Below are positions 61,501 to 64,000 of a DNA stretch of 64,000 nt, piece after piece. Source of the DNA: Duganella sp. Root1480D1 (GTDB taxonomy: Bacteria > Pseudomonadota > Gammaproteobacteria > Burkholderiales > Burkholderiaceae_D); assembly GCF_001427305.1 (NCBI RefSeq), contig NZ_LMFZ01000009.1, forward strand, positions 1 to 64,000. Direction: 5' to 3'. The position numbers were made by a program, and so were the translations under genes. The notes under the pieces are model-generated. The model made no database searches. It was not told the DNA's origin and saw only the letters and a list, made by a program, of their open reading frames with translations. The first letter of the stretch is position 1; every line of letters begins with the position of its first letter.

Positions 61501-61809
61501 TTAAGGACGGGAATCGGCGGGGGCCGGCCTGGCCTGGTCCTTGCCGAGGATTTGAACGTAGATTTCGTTCTGTTTGATCATGCTTAGCTCGAAGCGCGCC
61601 CGTTCTTCGACAGCACCGGTGCCGTCTTTCAGGTCGTTCACCTCGGAGGCCAGCTTGGCATTGCGCTGGCGCAGGCCTTCATTCTTTTCCTGCGCAGCCG
61701 CGACTTCCTTCTCCAGCTCCGCCACGCGCAGCCAGCCGCCCTTCCCCAGCCAAAGCGGGTATTGGATCAGCAACAGCAACAGGGCAAGGGCAACAGAAAT
61801 CAGGCGCAT
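61501..61809 (-). CDS. ftsB: Cell division protein FtsB
   Basis: This is a 102-residue bitopic protein. One membrane helix covers about 3-20 ([17 protein letters not shown]), followed by [20 protein letters not shown] and onward, the coiled coil of FtsB, and a conserved [20 protein letters not shown]. It forms the FtsQLB complex in division. The start at 61809 is the only ATG in position; there is no clear ribosome-binding site. It is 48 bases downstream of eno, the usual location in proteobacteria, with a perfect hairpin in the gap. Confidence 0.9.
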   Translation of the reverse strand: MRLISVALALLLLLIQYPLWLGKGGWLRVAELEKEVAAAQEKNEGLRQRNAKLASEVNDLKDGTGAVEERARFELSMIKQNEIYVQILGKDQARPAPADSRP

Positions 61810-61823
61810 TGGGTCAAAACTGA

Positions 61824-61847
61824 ACCGGCCGGGAAGACCCGGCCGGT
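61824..61847 (-). promoter_or_regulatory. Perfect hairpin between eno and ftsB
   Basis: ACCGGCCGGG-AAGA-CCCGGCCGGT is a 10-base perfect stem with a 4-base loop, all G/C but one pair. It has no good T-run, so it is a partial terminator or RNA stability element rather than a full stop. It lies 14 bases upstream of the ftsB start. Confidence 0.6.
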
Positions 61848-61857
61848 GGGTACACAA

Positions 61858-63156
<1,299 letters not shown>

Positions 63157-63249
63157 TTAAAGCAAATATCTGGGGCAAAATTGTTGCAAGAATAACAGAC
63201 CATGACAAAACCGGTATCCCGGTGCCGAAGCCGCAGGCCGCCGAGCAGA

Positions 63250-63277
63250 CAGTGTCAGACACGAGTGTCTGACACTG
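63250..63277. repeat. Palindrome between kdsA and eno
   Basis: The 13-base arms 63250-63262 and 63265-63277 pair perfectly around a 2-base centre (GA): CAGTGTCAGACAC and its complement. It precedes the kdsA terminator and is not itself followed by a T-run. Confidence 0.7.
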
Positions 63278-63287
63278 GTTTACCGGT

Positions 63288-63320
63288 TTAAAAAAAAGCC
63301 GCAAACAATGCGGCTCTTTT
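63288..63320 (-). terminator. Terminator of kdsA
   Basis: On the minus strand a 7-base stem (63297-63303 with 63309-63315) is followed by a run of T residues, 10 bases after the kdsA stop. Confidence 0.85.
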
Positions 63321-63329
63321 GGATAAAGC

Positions 63330-64000
63330 TTAGTTGAAGTTGGTCTCGAGGAAGCCAGCCTTCTTGGTGACGCGATCCAGTTCGATCAGAACGGACAGCA
63401 GTTCTTTCATGCGGCCGAGCGGCACGGCATTTGGGCCGTCCGACAGCGCTTGTGCAGGAACCGGGTGGGTTTCCATGAACAGGCCGGCTACGCCCACTGC
63501 CACGGCAGCGCGCGACAGCACAGGCACCATGTCGCGCATGCCGCCCGACGAGCCGCCCTGGCCGCCCGGCAGCTGCACCGAGTGGGTTGCGTCGAACACC
63601 ACCGGTGCGCCGGTTTCGCGCATGATGGCCAGCGAACGCATGTCCGACACCAGGTTGTTGTAGCCGAAGGAAGCGCCACGCTCGCATGCCATGAAGTTGT
63701 CTTCATTCAGGCCTTTGGCCTTGGCGGCGGCGCGTGCCTTGTCGATCACGTTCTTCATCTCGTGCGGCGACAGGAACTGGCCCTTCTTGATATTGACCGG
63801 CAGGCCGGATTCGGCGCAGGCGGTGATGAAGTCGGTCTGGCGGCACAGGAAGGCCGGGGTCTGGATCACGTCGACCACGGACGACACGGCGGCGATTTCT
63901 TCCACAGTGTGCACGTCGGTCAGCACCGGAACCTGCAGTTCGCGCTTCACGTCACCCAGGATCTCGAGGCCCTTTTCCATGCCAGGGCCGCGGTACGAGG
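63330..64000 (-). CDS. kdsA: 3-deoxy-D-manno-octulosonate 8-phosphate synthase, partial
   Basis: KdsA condenses phosphoenolpyruvate and arabinose 5-phosphate in lipopolysaccharide core synthesis. The 3' part of the gene is present; the 5' end lies beyond the window edge (about 223 codons here of roughly 285). Family segments visible are [17 protein letters not shown] at the cut edge, [64 protein letters not shown] and [19 protein letters not shown]. The start and any upstream gene cannot be seen. Confidence 0.95.
   Translation of the reverse strand, partial: SYRGPGMEKGLEILGDVKRELQVPVLTDVHTVEEIAAVSSVVDVIQTPAFLCRQTDFITACAESGLPVNIKKGQFLSPHEMKNVIDKARAAAKAKGLNEDNFMACERGASFGYNNLVSDMRSLAIMRETGAPVVFDATHSVQLPGGQGGSSGGMRDMVPVLSRAAVAVGVAGLFMETHPVPAQALSDGPNAVPLGRMKELLSVLIELDRVTKKAGFLETNFN

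Overview
The window is GC-rich, densely coded and carries no rRNA, tRNA, insertion sequence, prophage or CRISPR that I can see. Gene content and order point to a betaproteobacterium of the Oxalobacteraceae (Massilia / Janthinobacterium / Duganella type). The indicators are a dapA-bamC pair downstream of trpS, an M50 protease, a YciO-type gene and htpX; a kdsA-eno-ftsB cluster; the pilE/fimT-pilVWX-pilY1 minor pilin operon; and several large TonB-dependent receptors. The genus is an inference from gene content, not from a marker gene.

Layout. 1-10.3 kb is an outer-membrane transport and iron region. It holds a large TonB-dependent receptor (120-2873, minus), then a five-gene minus-strand operon (7647 to 3213) encoding a PepSY membrane protein, a DUF2271 protein, a DUF4198 protein, an ApbE flavin transferase and an NAD(P)H-flavodoxin-type reductase. 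This operon is divergent from a catecholate-siderophore-type receptor (7803-10052), and a good Fur box lies between them. The DUF2271 protein carries a DGVSGAT covalent-FMN motif, so the operon reads as a trans-envelope electron pathway that could reduce ferric siderophore in the periplasm. 10.3-18.6 kb holds a KGG stress protein, then a DNA-repair operon (recQ, ligase-associated exonuclease, ATP-dependent ligase, Lhr-like helicase, PdeM) and a free methionine-R-sulfoxide reductase. 18.7-31.3 kb is mixed: DUF29, a TSUP exporter with a divergent LysR regulator, an HDOD protein, a chemoreceptor, a periplasmic binding protein, a third receptor divergent from a propeller/GGDEF diguanylate cyclase, a SnoaL-like protein and a Crp/Fnr regulator.

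31.3-38.7 kb is the type IV pilus minor pilin and PilY1 operon, ending with a TonB-like protein. 38.9-46.4 kb holds mutS, a degenerate phosphoesterase-like secreted protein, a HEAT-repeat lipoprotein, slyD, the ribosomal oxygenase roxA with a small partner, and an alanine-rich lipoprotein with a long leader. 46.6-56.1 kb is a long conserved housekeeping block (bamC, dapA, methyltransferase, trpS, M50 protease, YciO, htpX, PHP phosphatase, hydrolase on minus; gamma carbonic anhydrase and Hsp33 on plus). 56.1-59.6 kb is a Fur-box-controlled haem locus: a haem receptor plus a HemS/HmuS-type protein that has an apparent signal peptide. 59.7-64 kb holds a DUF885 peptidase, ftsB, eno and the 3' part of kdsA.

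The most interesting points are the flavinylation-linked iron operon, the apparently exported HmuS, the iron-sulfur cysteine pattern in TrpRS, the recQ-containing ligase operon, and a set of unrelated-looking but similarly placed palindromes at gene ends. All functional statements are from reading motifs and neighbourhood; no database search was run.
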